This document shows, one piece after another, positions 16,706 through 27,000 of a stretch of 46,411 nucleotides of DNA. Source of the stretch: a virus. Where the stretch lies: IMG/VR virus record IMGVR_UViG_3300037492_000204, positions 1 through 46,411 of that record, one strand, 5' to 3'. Position 1 is the first letter of the stretch, and every line of letters begins with the position of its first letter. A model generated the notes under the pieces. The model worked only from the letters and a program-made list of their open reading frames with translations. It was not told where the DNA came from and did not search any database. A program made the translations under genes and the position numbers.

Positions 16706-19642
16706 ATGGCAACATACATTCCTGGAATGACGGATTACATCCCTCAGATTCAACCGTTCAAACCTGACTATAACTTTTATGGAAATATCCTTCAAACTAA
16801 ACAAGGACAGTTCGATGCAAACCACAAACAAATAAGTGGTGTATATAGTACATTACTTAACTCACCTATGACTCGAGATTCAAATCTTGCTAGACGTGAG
16901 GAGTTCTTTAAAGCTATTGACCAGGATATCAAAAAGATCTCTGGTATGGATTTATCCAAACAAGAAAATGTAACTGCCGCAAACAAGATATTCAGCTCAT
17001 TCTACAATGATAAAAACATGGTGAATGATATGGTTAAAACCAAGAACTGGATGTCTGAGATGGATCGTGGAGAAAACTTCCGTAAATGTACTTCTAGTGA
17101 AGAATGTGGTGGAGAGTTTTGGGAAGCAGGTTTACAAGCATTACAATACAAACGTGAAGATTTCCGTAAAGCAAGTGATGAACAAGCTATGGGAATGGAT
17201 ATGGGTCGTTATGTTCCATATCAAAACTTTACTGACAAAGCATTTAAAGCAGCTAAAGAAGCTGGTTTTAATATTAAAACTGATACTGTAAATGGTGGAT
17301 ATATTGTAACCACTAAGAATGGTCAACAATTAACTCCTCAGTTACACGATTACTTTATGGCCAAGTTTGGAGATGATCCTAAAATGATGGATGTTTTTAA
17401 AACACAAGCTTTCGTTCAACGTAAAAATTATATAGCTCAAGCTGCCGCATTAACAGGAAATGAAGAAGCTGCAGAAAATGACTATATCAACTCGATTATA
17501 AATACAGTTCCTCAAGCTAATAAAGCAGCTCAAACAAAAGCTAATGATACGCATGATAGTATTGCTAATCGATTAAAGGTTATGCAAGTTAGAGCACAAG
17601 AAGAAGGTGCTGATGAGAATGCTGTAAAGTCTTTTCAAGATTTACAAGAACAGTTTGGTATTGCTCAAGCAAACAAAGGAGTGCACGATAAAGCTGAGAC
17701 TGTAATCAAGACTGCACAAAACATTAAAGATCCTATTGCATACAAAGATCGTATCGATGATATCGTAGCTTATGCTATGTTACAACATCATTCAGCAACT
17801 ACTGCTGAGAACTATGCAATGAAAGATACTGAGTTGAGTGTTAAAGCAGATCCTTATGGATTGGCTACTCATTCTTCAAATCTATCTTTGAGAAATATGA
17901 TGGCCGGAAAAGAAGCTGACTTCAACTATTGGACAAAGAAAGAAGATTATAAGCAAGCTGTTGAGGTAAAGAAAAAAGCTGAAGAGCAAGACAAGCTTAA
18001 CCGTATGTTCGGTTTAAGTGATAAGCCTGTTATGGATCCTAATACACCAGGTGGTGCAACTGAACAAAAAAGTAATACTGAAGTATCAAATACTACAGAT
18101 AGAAATAACTTGATCATAGAAAAAACATCTGCTCAAAAATCATTTGTAACATCAATGATTGGTTCTATGAAAGCTGCTTATGATGCAGCTGGACAAGCTG
18201 ATGTTGAAGGTGGTTCAGAAAAACAAAAACTTATCATTGATACTGCAAAGAAAGTATTCGAAGGAACTGGTGTAGATCCTGCAAAGTTATTTAAAGACGA
18301 TACATATTCTGAAGAGTATGCTAAGATTGGTAACCTAAGTTTAGGTACTACTAAAGTTATCTATGATAAATCATTAGTAAATGTTAATCCTAATGCTAAA
18401 GGTATTGGTGCTGAAAACAGTTTCTGGTCTAGAGATTTCTGGAACGATAAAGGCGGTATGACAGAAACAATAAAAGTTCGCGAAAAACTTATAGGTGCTT
18501 TTGATAAACAATATCAAAGTAATGCAGCTAATGTAAAAGCTGATTTGATAGGTAATTACCAATCAGAAGGATCTCGTGAAAAAATATTAATGGCTAACTC
18601 TTTAACAGATGCTAAAGGTAGATTCTTAACAAAAGAAGAATTTGCTAAAGAGTATGCTAGAAAAAATCAAGGTAGTTATCCAGAAGAAGGTACTAACAAT
18701 TCAGCTAATGGTATGCAAGCTGCTTCAACTTATTCTGGAGCTCAAGGTCAAACAAACATTAGAACACCATTTCAAAAAGCATATTCTGCAGCTTTACTTA
18801 ACTACGATAATCTTAGTAAAGATTATACAAGTGCATATCAAGCTAAAGGTGTAGCATCAAATGGTTTAAATATATTAGGTAATCAAGGTGGTGCTAAAAC
18901 TGCTGCCGGTTACTGGTACCAATTTGAACCAGCTGTGTTAGAACACAATGGTACACTTAATGGTTACAGTTTCTTCAGAAACTACGATCAGTTAAAAGCT
19001 TCAGAAGGAGTTAACTTAAATGTTAAGTTTGGTGATGCTGATATCATTACTCATAATGATGATGCAAAGAAAGTATTAGATCTTTTAGAACAAGATTCAA
19101 AACGTCAATACAAACTTACGGATGATAAAAGACCTTCATTAAGTTACAGAGCTCAAGAAGTTGCTGGCGGTGATGCAAACATGACAGCAGTACACTTTCA
19201 GATCCCTGAAAAGTGGGCATCACAATACACTAAAAAAGGTGGAGCATTAGAAGGAATTGATAAGGACTTATTAAATAAAGGATTGACTTTGTTTATTCCT
19301 AAAGATAAAGCTACTAATCAATATCATACTGACAACCAAATGGATGATTACGATCGTTTATTAAAAATCGATGGTCAAATAAATATGGATACATATCCTG
19401 ATGCTGGTAAGGTAAATCTTAAAGTAGTCGGTGATAAATATATTATCAGTGGTTTCTTTAATGACTTAACACCAGAGGGTAAACCAGTACCAACAACATA
19501 CTATGAAGAACATCCATTAAGTACAGGATTAAAACCAGGAATGATTGTAGACAATGTAAACAGTAAAATGAAACAACATTCTATAGAACTACAAAACTAC
19601 AAGCGTACTTACAATGCTAAACATGGTATAAAAACTCTTTAA
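16706..19642 (+). CDS. Putative ejected capsid cargo protein, 978 aa
   Basis: The protein begins MATYIPGMTDYIPQIQPF and is then mostly charged and helical. Residues about 20-110 are an amphipathic helical region. Residues about 260-440 are rich in Ala, Gln, Lys and Glu and look coiled-coil-like. The C-terminal 250 residues are mixed alpha/beta. It has no signal peptide or clear membrane helix. In crAss-like phages the genes directly before the virion RNA polymerase encode capsid cargo expelled with the DNA, and this gene is in that place and of similar size. The role is inferred from context. No enzymatic motif is seen. Confidence 0.55.
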   Translation: MATYIPGMTDYIPQIQPFKPDYNFYGNILQTKQGQFDANHKQISGVYSTLLNSPMTRDSNLARREEFFKAIDQDIKKISGMDLSKQENVTAANKIFSSFYNDKNMVNDMVKTKNWMSEMDRGENFRKCTSSEECGGEFWEAGLQALQYKREDFRKASDEQAMGMDMGRYVPYQNFTDKAFKAAKEAGFNIKTDTVNGGYIVTTKNGQQLTPQLHDYFMAKFGDDPKMMDVFKTQAFVQRKNYIAQAAALTGNEEAAENDYINSIINTVPQANKAAQTKANDTHDSIANRLKVMQVRAQEEGADENAVKSFQDLQEQFGIAQANKGVHDKAETVIKTAQNIKDPIAYKDRIDDIVAYAMLQHHSATTAENYAMKDTELSVKADPYGLATHSSNLSLRNMMAGKEADFNYWTKKEDYKQAVEVKKKAEEQDKLNRMFGLSDKPVMDPNTPGGATEQKSNTEVSNTTDRNNLIIEKTSAQKSFVTSMIGSMKAAYDAAGQADVEGGSEKQKLIIDTAKKVFEGTGVDPAKLFKDDTYSEEYAKIGNLSLGTTKVIYDKSLVNVNPNAKGIGAENSFWSRDFWNDKGGMTETIKVREKLIGAFDKQYQSNAANVKADLIGNYQSEGSREKILMANSLTDAKGRFLTKEEFAKEYARKNQGSYPEEGTNNSANGMQAASTYSGAQGQTNIRTPFQKAYSAALLNYDNLSKDYTSAYQAKGVASNGLNILGNQGGAKTAAGYWYQFEPAVLEHNGTLNGYSFFRNYDQLKASEGVNLNVKFGDADIITHNDDAKKVLDLLEQDSKRQYKLTDDKRPSLSYRAQEVAGGDANMTAVHFQIPEKWASQYTKKGGALEGIDKDLLNKGLTLFIPKDKATNQYHTDNQMDDYDRLLKIDGQINMDTYPDAGKVNLKVVGDKYIISGFFNDLTPEGKPVPTTYYEEHPLSTGLKPGMIVDNVNSKMKQHSIELQNYKRTYNAKHGIKTL

Positions 19643-19644
19643 TA

Positions 19645-22600
19645 ATGGCTGATATCAATCCATCACCTTTAATAGGTAATACAGTAAATCCATTAACTAT
19701 ACAAAACTCTGAGTACAAATTACCAGAAGCACCTATAGCTAATGCATACAAAGGACCTTCTACTGTTTCGCAACAAGATGTTGATAGTTTAAAAACACAA
19801 CCTAAAACAGTATTTGGAGATAAGATTAAAAATCTAGTTCATACATTAGATACTGCACCCGCATGGGGAGCTGATGCAACTCCTTATGGTAAAGTTGTAG
19901 ATTACAATGCTGATTATACAGGATCTAACTTTCAAAGATATTATAGTCACTCTAAGTTCAAAGAGCTTGGGTTCTCTCCATTCAGAGATAACGAAACTCT
20001 TTACAACCAAAAAGGAACCTGGGCAGATGATGCTGGTAGGATGATGAGAGGTTGGGGTAATCTATTTGCAACTGGTGCATATGATGGTATTAAATCTTGG
20101 GGTGATAATCCATTTAATCCAGAAGCTGATACAAGTACTGCAGATGATATGGAACGTAAGATGTCTGTAATGACATCAAGTAAAGGTGGATTTGGTGGTG
20201 GTGTTATTAACTTCGGAGCTAATACTGCTTATTCAATGGGACTTGTTACTGAATTTATGGCGGAGAGTGCTGTACTTGCTGCAGCTACTGCTGTAACATT
20301 TGGTGCTGATATCGAGATAACTGCACCATTAGAAGCTGCTCGTGCTGCAACATTAGCTACAAAGTTAGGTAAGGTTGGTAAGAATATGTCACAAACATAT
20401 AAAACACTTACAGCACTTAAAGATTTAAACACAGCTAAAACTTTTTTCAACTCAGTTAAAGCTGGAGAGACATTAGGTAAAGCTTTAAACTTTATCAATC
20501 CATTAGAAAATACTTTAGAGTTTGCCAAAGATGTTAACAAGGCTATGAAGTCTGGTGAACAAGTTTACAATATGGCCAAAGCATCGAAAGGTATTGGAGC
20601 TTTTATCAAGGACGTAAGACAAACACAAATGGTTATGTCTGAAGCAAACCTTGAAGGTGGATCTGTACAAAACGAAATGGTAAAACAACTTACCAATGAT
20701 TTTTATAAAGAGAATGGTAAGATGCCTGATTCTGAACAATCAGCTGACATATATAAAACTGCACAAATAGCTGGTAACAAAACTATATTATGGAACATGC
20801 CTGCATTATTCCTTAGTAATAAAATAGTTTTTGAGAATGCTTTCAAAGGTTTCAAACCAATGAGAGCACTAGCTGCAGAAAGTTCTGAAGGACTTGCTGG
20901 TAAACTTGTATTTAATAAAGCTTGGAAATCAGCCGCTGTTAATCCATGGTCTGTTGTAGATGATGGATTTAAAAATAGTTTGAAGAGTTTAACTAAAGCT
21001 TCAACTTGGGCCCCAGGTAATCTTGCTAAGAACTTGCTTACAAAAGGTGTTGGATATACAAGTAAGAACTTAACTGAAGCTTTCCAAGAACAATATCAAG
21101 AAGCAGTTGCTGGTTCTATGAAAGAATATTATACTTCACTTTATCAAGATCCTTCGAAAGCAGGATCAGATGAAATGGGAAGTATCTTCACTGATAACTT
21201 ATCTAAACAGTTTACAACTATCCAAGGTTTTGAAACCTTTGCTAGTGGTTTTTTTATGGGCGGTGTATTACAAGGTCCACAAAAACTTGTGTTTGAGAAG
21301 ATCCCTCAAAAGATCTTTAAGATGAAGAACCCTGAAGAATATGCTAAACGTCAACAAGAGAAAAAAGAATGGACCGATAAAGTTGTAGAGTCTTTAAATG
21401 AAGTAACTAAGAATCCAGAAAAATACTTCAATGAAGTATCTGAGAACATGGTTGTTCAAAAGAAGACTGGTAAAACTATGACTGATGCTAATGAGCACAA
21501 TGATGAGAAATCATTCAAAGATGCCGCAGATGAGTCAACGTTTAATCATTTACATACTGTTATCAACTCAGGTAAGTTTGAGCTTGTCTTACAACACTTA
21601 CACGATATGAAACAGTTATCGCCTGACGAGCTTGAAGAAGCTTTCGGTAGTAACCCTGATAAAATAAACAAGTCTTTTTACATCAACAAAATAGATTCTT
21701 TAATAAACAGAGCCAACGAAATAAAAGGAAGAACTGACAAAGTAAATGAACAGTTTGTTAATCCTTTCAATCCATATAAGTTTAATCCTGGAACCGACAC
21801 CAAAAACTTTATAGATGAACAAATCAGATGGAGAGCATACGAAGATGCGAAGAAGACTGCGATATATTCTCAGTACTCTTTCGACAGAACTCTTAACCGT
21901 ATGCAGGATATTATTAAGGATGTAACTAATGACATTCCTGTTTCTAAAGCTAACATGTCTGACTTTAGCTTATTGTTTAATACAGATGATATCAACTCTG
22001 AAATCAATGCGTTAGATGTAGAAATCAAAGCATACTCAGAAGGTACATCTGAACAAAAATCTAAAGCTAAGAAATCAGCTAAGAAAAGAGCAGCATTAGA
22101 ATCTTTACGCGAGAATATTAAACATCATCAAGCTGGTTTAAAAGATCGTAATGATGCTGGAAAGTCTGCAGTAAGAAGTAATGCAACAGCTATTAAACCA
22201 AAGATGAAAGTTAAGATCAACACTGAAGCCGGTGGTACAGGTGTTGTAGAAAAAATCGTTGGTAAATATGCAATCCTTACTGATGGTAAAAAGATCCATA
22301 GAAAAAATCTTGAACCATTAGATAAGAAAAATATTGAGACTAAAGATCATATTGATGATTCATTAGAAACATTATATGAATCTTACAAAGATTATTTAAG
22401 AGTTATTGCTGATATCAATAAAGACCATGTTTTTGATGATAAAGTAAACTCTTCGTTTTCAAAACTAAAAGATTTTTACAGTCTTGAAGCTGACTCAAAT
22501 GATTTAGCTGGCACTGTAAACTTCTTACACAACCCAAGTTCTTTTGTAGAATATTCTAGACGTATGGAAGAGATCCGTAGATCTTTATACGAACGTCGTG

Positions 22601-24066
22601 CTGATCATATGAGAGCAGCACTAGAAGAGTATTTAAAAATAAAAGATCAAAACGAGTTATTAAATCAGTTATTAGAAGATGGTGTTTACATACATCCTGA
22701 TGATGTAAAAGCTTTACTTAACAATAAGATTGTACCAAAAGAATTATTCGATGTTATAACTTACGAAGAGTTAACACCATCTTCTGAAAAATATAAGAAA
22801 GGATTAGAGTCTATAACCAAATGGATAGAAGCTACTAAACCAGTAGAAGAAACAGCTGCTGAAACAACAGATGCTGTTGAACCTGTTACTGAACCTGTTG
22901 ATACAATCAACGTAAAAATAAAAGGTAATACTCCTATTTATGATATGCCTGAAGATTTACGTTCTGAATTAGCTGCTAGTTTTATTAGTGATAATAAACT
23001 TCGTATGGCAGACGGTGAACAACCACGAGTTGGATACAGAGATGGTATGTCAAATGATGAGATTTATCAAATGCCTTCATTTATAAGCTTTGTAAAAACG
23101 TTTAGTAAACCTGCTAAAATCATTAGTGAGTATAATACTAAACATAACAGAACTGTAGAACCAGTGATTGTTGAACCAGTTAAAAAAGAAGAACCTAAAG
23201 TTGCAACTGTTTCTTTAATCATTACAAAAGATATGAGACAACAGTTATCTGATTTAGGTTATTCTAAAGAAGACATTGATAAAATGAGACCTGCACAAGC
23301 TAATCATCTTATCTCTGGTAACATAACTAAACCAGTAAAAGCATTAACACCTGAAGAAGATATCGAAGCAAGAAGAAAGAAAGAGTTTGATGATTTAAAC
23401 GAAAAATTATTAGCTTCTGGTAGAGCTGATGAACCTATATCAGATACTAAACGAAAACAAATCAATGATAAGTATGATGCAGAGTTAGCCGCATTAAACG
23501 AAACACCTGAAGCTATAAAGTCTATTGAAGAATCGTTTAATGAAGCTACTACAATCGAAGAGTTGGAAGCTGCTGAGAATGAAGTTCTTGCTGTACTTGC
23601 AGATCCAGAACAACGTAGAGAACTTAACTTAACCAACGAGTTTATTGTTAATCTTATCGAAAGTAAGAAACGTGAGTTAGCTTTAAGTTTTACTTACGAA
23701 AGTATTCAACCGGGAGATGTTATTATCATGACGAATGATGATAAAATGTTGGTAGTAGAAAAGACCGATACTCAGTTAAAATTGCGTAAATTTGGTGATG
23801 AAACAGAAAATAACAATGTGATTGTTCCAAAAGATCTTGTTGCTACAACTGTAAAATATAAATACAAAGAAGGTATGGAAAATGTTTCTATAAAAACACC
23901 AGTAACTCCGCAAGAAGTTGAAGTATCAAATCAAAGTGTGAAAAACTTTACGGAGTTTAATGAAGACGATGATGCTGATATTGTAGATGAAGATATGGCG
24001 AAAGCTACTAACATGACTAAAGAAGATCGTAACGATGATTTAATTAACAACTTAGGCTGTAAATAA
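19645..24066 (+). CDS. Putative ejected capsid cargo protein with hydrophobic segment, 1473 aa
   Basis: Residues about 185-240 form a long hydrophobic, Ala/Gly-rich stretch (GVINFGANTAYSMGL, then ESAVLAAATAVTFGAD) that could insert in or cross a membrane during DNA ejection. The region to about 600 is helical and moderately hydrophobic. Two small SH3/KOW-like barrels appear near residues 850-895 and 1352-1407, and charged coiled-coil-like helices lie between them. Near 1195-1228 a short helical motif (MRQQLSDLGYSKEDIDKMRP) resembles UBA-like modules of phage giant proteins. The C-terminus is acidic. It lies two bases from both neighbours, so it is probably co-translated with the polymerase gene. 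Function as cargo is inferred. Confidence 0.55.
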   Translation: MADINPSPLIGNTVNPLTIQNSEYKLPEAPIANAYKGPSTVSQQDVDSLKTQPKTVFGDKIKNLVHTLDTAPAWGADATPYGKVVDYNADYTGSNFQRYYSHSKFKELGFSPFRDNETLYNQKGTWADDAGRMMRGWGNLFATGAYDGIKSWGDNPFNPEADTSTADDMERKMSVMTSSKGGFGGGVINFGANTAYSMGLVTEFMAESAVLAAATAVTFGADIEITAPLEAARAATLATKLGKVGKNMSQTYKTLTALKDLNTAKTFFNSVKAGETLGKALNFINPLENTLEFAKDVNKAMKSGEQVYNMAKASKGIGAFIKDVRQTQMVMSEANLEGGSVQNEMVKQLTNDFYKENGKMPDSEQSADIYKTAQIAGNKTILWNMPALFLSNKIVFENAFKGFKPMRALAAESSEGLAGKLVFNKAWKSAAVNPWSVVDDGFKNSLKSLTKASTWAPGNLAKNLLTKGVGYTSKNLTEAFQEQYQEAVAGSMKEYYTSLYQDPSKAGSDEMGSIFTDNLSKQFTTIQGFETFASGFFMGGVLQGPQKLVFEKIPQKIFKMKNPEEYAKRQQEKKEWTDKVVESLNEVTKNPEKYFNEVSENMVVQKKTGKTMTDANEHNDEKSFKDAADESTFNHLHTVINSGKFELVLQHLHDMKQLSPDELEEAFGSNPDKINKSFYINKIDSLINRANEIKGRTDKVNEQFVNPFNPYKFNPGTDTKNFIDEQIRWRAYEDAKKTAIYSQYSFDRTLNRMQDIIKDVTNDIPVSKANMSDFSLLFNTDDINSEINALDVEIKAYSEGTSEQKSKAKKSAKKRAALESLRENIKHHQAGLKDRNDAGKSAVRSNATAIKPKMKVKINTEAGGTGVVEKIVGKYAILTDGKKIHRKNLEPLDKKNIETKDHIDDSLETLYESYKDYLRVIADINKDHVFDDKVNSSFSKLKDFYSLEADSNDLAGTVNFLHNPSSFVEYSRRMEEIRRSLYERRADHMRAALEEYLKIKDQNELLNQLLEDGVYIHPDDVKALLNNKIVPKELFDVITYEELTPSSEKYKKGLESITKWIEATKPVEETAAETTDAVEPVTEPVDTINVKIKGNTPIYDMPEDLRSELAASFISDNKLRMADGEQPRVGYRDGMSNDEIYQMPSFISFVKTFSKPAKIISEYNTKHNRTVEPVIVEPVKKEEPKVATVSLIITKDMRQQLSDLGYSKEDIDKMRPAQANHLISGNITKPVKALTPEEDIEARRKKEFDDLNEKLLASGRADEPISDTKRKQINDKYDAELAALNETPEAIKSIEESFNEATTIEELEAAENEVLAVLADPEQRRELNLTNEFIVNLIESKKRELALSFTYESIQPGDVIIMTNDDKMLVVEKTDTQLKLRKFGDETENNNVIVPKDLVATTVKYKYKEGMENVSIKTPVTPQEVEVSNQSVKNFTEFNEDDDADIVDEDMAKATNMTKEDRNDDLINNLGCK

Positions 24067-24068
24067 TA

Positions 24069-27000
24069 ATGAACTGTGCATTAAACGTAGAACAACAAAG
24101 AGCTTTATTTAGAAAAGTATACGGAGACCTGAATGATACAAAATCATCAGGTCGTCCTTTTTTAGTTAAAGATTATATACAATCTGTATACAACTTGATT
24201 TATACAAAATCTAATGACCATGCTATGGCCTTAGATTACGCGAGACTTGTACCTCATTACATCATGCGTAGTATGATCAAAGATGATTCATTAATGGATC
24301 ACTTGCTCGACTCAGGTTTTAATATGAAAGACATTAACTCTATCAAAAAGAGTTTCACTAATCATATCGATAACGTAGAGAAATATATTGGTAACAACAA
24401 TGAAGCTCTTAAAGAAATAAAAGAGTTGCAAGAACAAGTTATCAAGAACGGTGCTAAGTTAGAACCTAATCCTTTAAAAGTACAAGGATCAAAACCTAAT
24501 CCATCACAAGAGTTTCGTGCTATTCCTCCTACTGCTTTAGCAGATAGAGGACAAGAAGCTTTGTCTTGGAAAGAAGGTGATCCAAACTTTAATGTACCAA
24601 ATCCGGATGTTGCTTTTTACTACAAAGTAAAACGTAAAATATTAGATTTGATAATGGAACCTTCTGCAGACTTCGATAGCAGAAAGATAAACTATCCAGG
24701 ATTTGGGCCAGTGTATTTAACTATCATGTCTTCAAGTAAAATACCAGAAGATCAATTATATCCAGGAACTCCAGTGAACAGTGATGCTCACAAGAAAGGT
24801 GTATCAATGGTTATAACTGATAGCTATGGTATGCCTATGAAGTTTAACAACGACTTAGAAGTTGACTTCAATGGTGGTAAAATGGCTTACTACCATATCA
24901 GAAAAACTGAAGGATTGGTTGATGGTAACAATGTAAATCTTGCACCAGAAGATATGAACTCAGTAGATGCTTTAGTTCGTTCTTCGGGTATCACTCGTGA
25001 TGAAGCTGTAGAAGTTATCAAACAACAAATAAAGTTCATTCATGATTTAAGAGAATACATAAACAAGAATCCTCAAGAGAATGATTTAAAAGCTAATATC
25101 AATGGTGGTTCTTTAGGTTATGCTTACAATGATTATGTAAGAATAAAAAACCCATTGGCTTCTGTTAACTTTGAAGGTGATAACTTTGACCCATTTCAAG
25201 CAAGAGAGAACGATCCTCAAAACGGGTTAGTAAAAGGATTTACTTACTTCTATACTAAAGGTATGCTTGACACTCCTGTTGAGATTAAGTTACCAGAGAT
25301 GAATGCTGAACTTAAAGATAAGTTAGTGTCTTTGTTCGCTGAAGATCTTTATGAAAAAGATCCTTCTGGAAATACTTATTCAGTATCTCCGGCAGACAGA
25401 CAACGTCTTATTGACAACTATATTAAAACAGGCCCAGATACTATACAGTTAATCCCTAACAGCGATAACAAAACTTATGCTGTAATGATTAAGGGTGAGA
25501 AAGTAGATCCGTCTGATCCAATGTTATTCAAACAAGCAATCAATGATTACTTTAATGCAGTAGCTCCATCTAAAACTGTAGCTGCTAATCGTATTCCAAG
25601 TGGTGCTACAATCCTTAAATCTACTGATCCTAGTTATCAGTCAAAGATGAAATCAGGAGATTATGTAGAAATGATTGATAATGGTAAGAGTAAGTTCTAT
25701 CTTGTAGAAGGAAGAAAGTTACATACAAATAACAAGTCTTTGAATAAAGACTTTGATGATGTTTCTTTTGACAAAACTCAAGCCGGTGTAACTTACTTAC
25801 AAAGAACACCTACTCCTTATAACGAGTTCATTCGTCAAAACTTTAACATTGACTATCAACTAAACGGAGAGAACAAACTAGTGAAGCTTAATGCTTACTT
25901 TACGTTTGCTCCTATTGATAGTGAACTAGAAAAAATATATGGTGTTAACGATGCTGTAAAAGAAGCTGAAACAACAACACCAACAGATACAGTGAACAAC
26001 AATAATGGGCCAGCTGATCAGTTAGGTTCTATTGATGATTTACTAAAAGATACTTTCGAAGATCCAGAACTTAACAAGTTATTGGATAACAAAGCGAAAG
26101 GATTACAAGCTACTCTTGATCAAATCAGTGAAGCTAAAACTTGGTATGCGAACCATCCGTTAAGTAAGCAGTTTCCTTTTACCACAATGTTCCATGCTAT
26201 CAACACTAAAAATCCTAATGCAGCTGCAACATGGACTAAGCATGGTATAACATTATTTAAAGGAGCTGACTACAGTGATTTATATCACGAAGCATGGCAT
26301 GCATTCTCACAAACTTTTTTACCTAAAGCAGAAAGAGCTGAGTTATATAATGAAGCTAGAAAACTTTCTGGTAGTTTCGTAGATTACAACGGTAAGAGTG
26401 TTAGATTTAATAAAGCTACAGATCTTCAAATAGAAGAATACTTAGCTGAAGACTTCAGAGAATATGTATTGAAAGGTACAGTTAAGAAAGGATCTCCAAA
26501 AAGAAATAACATATTCAGAAGAATATTAGACTTCTTAAAAACATTATTTGGTAAATCATCTGTTATCGATATTACAGATAACGATAAAGCTCAAGAACTT
26601 ATACATGACTTGTATGAAAAACTTCGTGTAGGTGATTTACATGAGTATAGTTTCAATGCTGAAAACAGAAACTTCGATATACTTAACAAAGGTGTTGGTG
26701 CTGTAAGCTTAACTGAACCACAAAAAAGTCTTGACTATGATAACTCTAAGTTAATGGTTGATACTATTGACTCTTTGATATCTGAATATATCGATAGAGC
26801 TAACATGGGTTTAAATGAAGTTGAGAAACTTCGTGCAGCAGAGCTTACTCGTAAAGCTCAAATCAACTCTATAACTCCAGAAGAAAAATCTGAGTTGACT
26901 GGTTTACAATCACGTCAAAGTTATAAGTATACTTCAAGTATTCTTAAAACAGAAAATGGTTTAAAGAATGCATATAAGTATGCTCAAATACGTTTGGCTA

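Noticed and set aside
17025-17291. 88-aa plus-strand ORF inside the 978-aa gene
   Set aside because: It is a Lys/Val-rich out-of-frame reading of an AT-rich gene, with no support from spacing.
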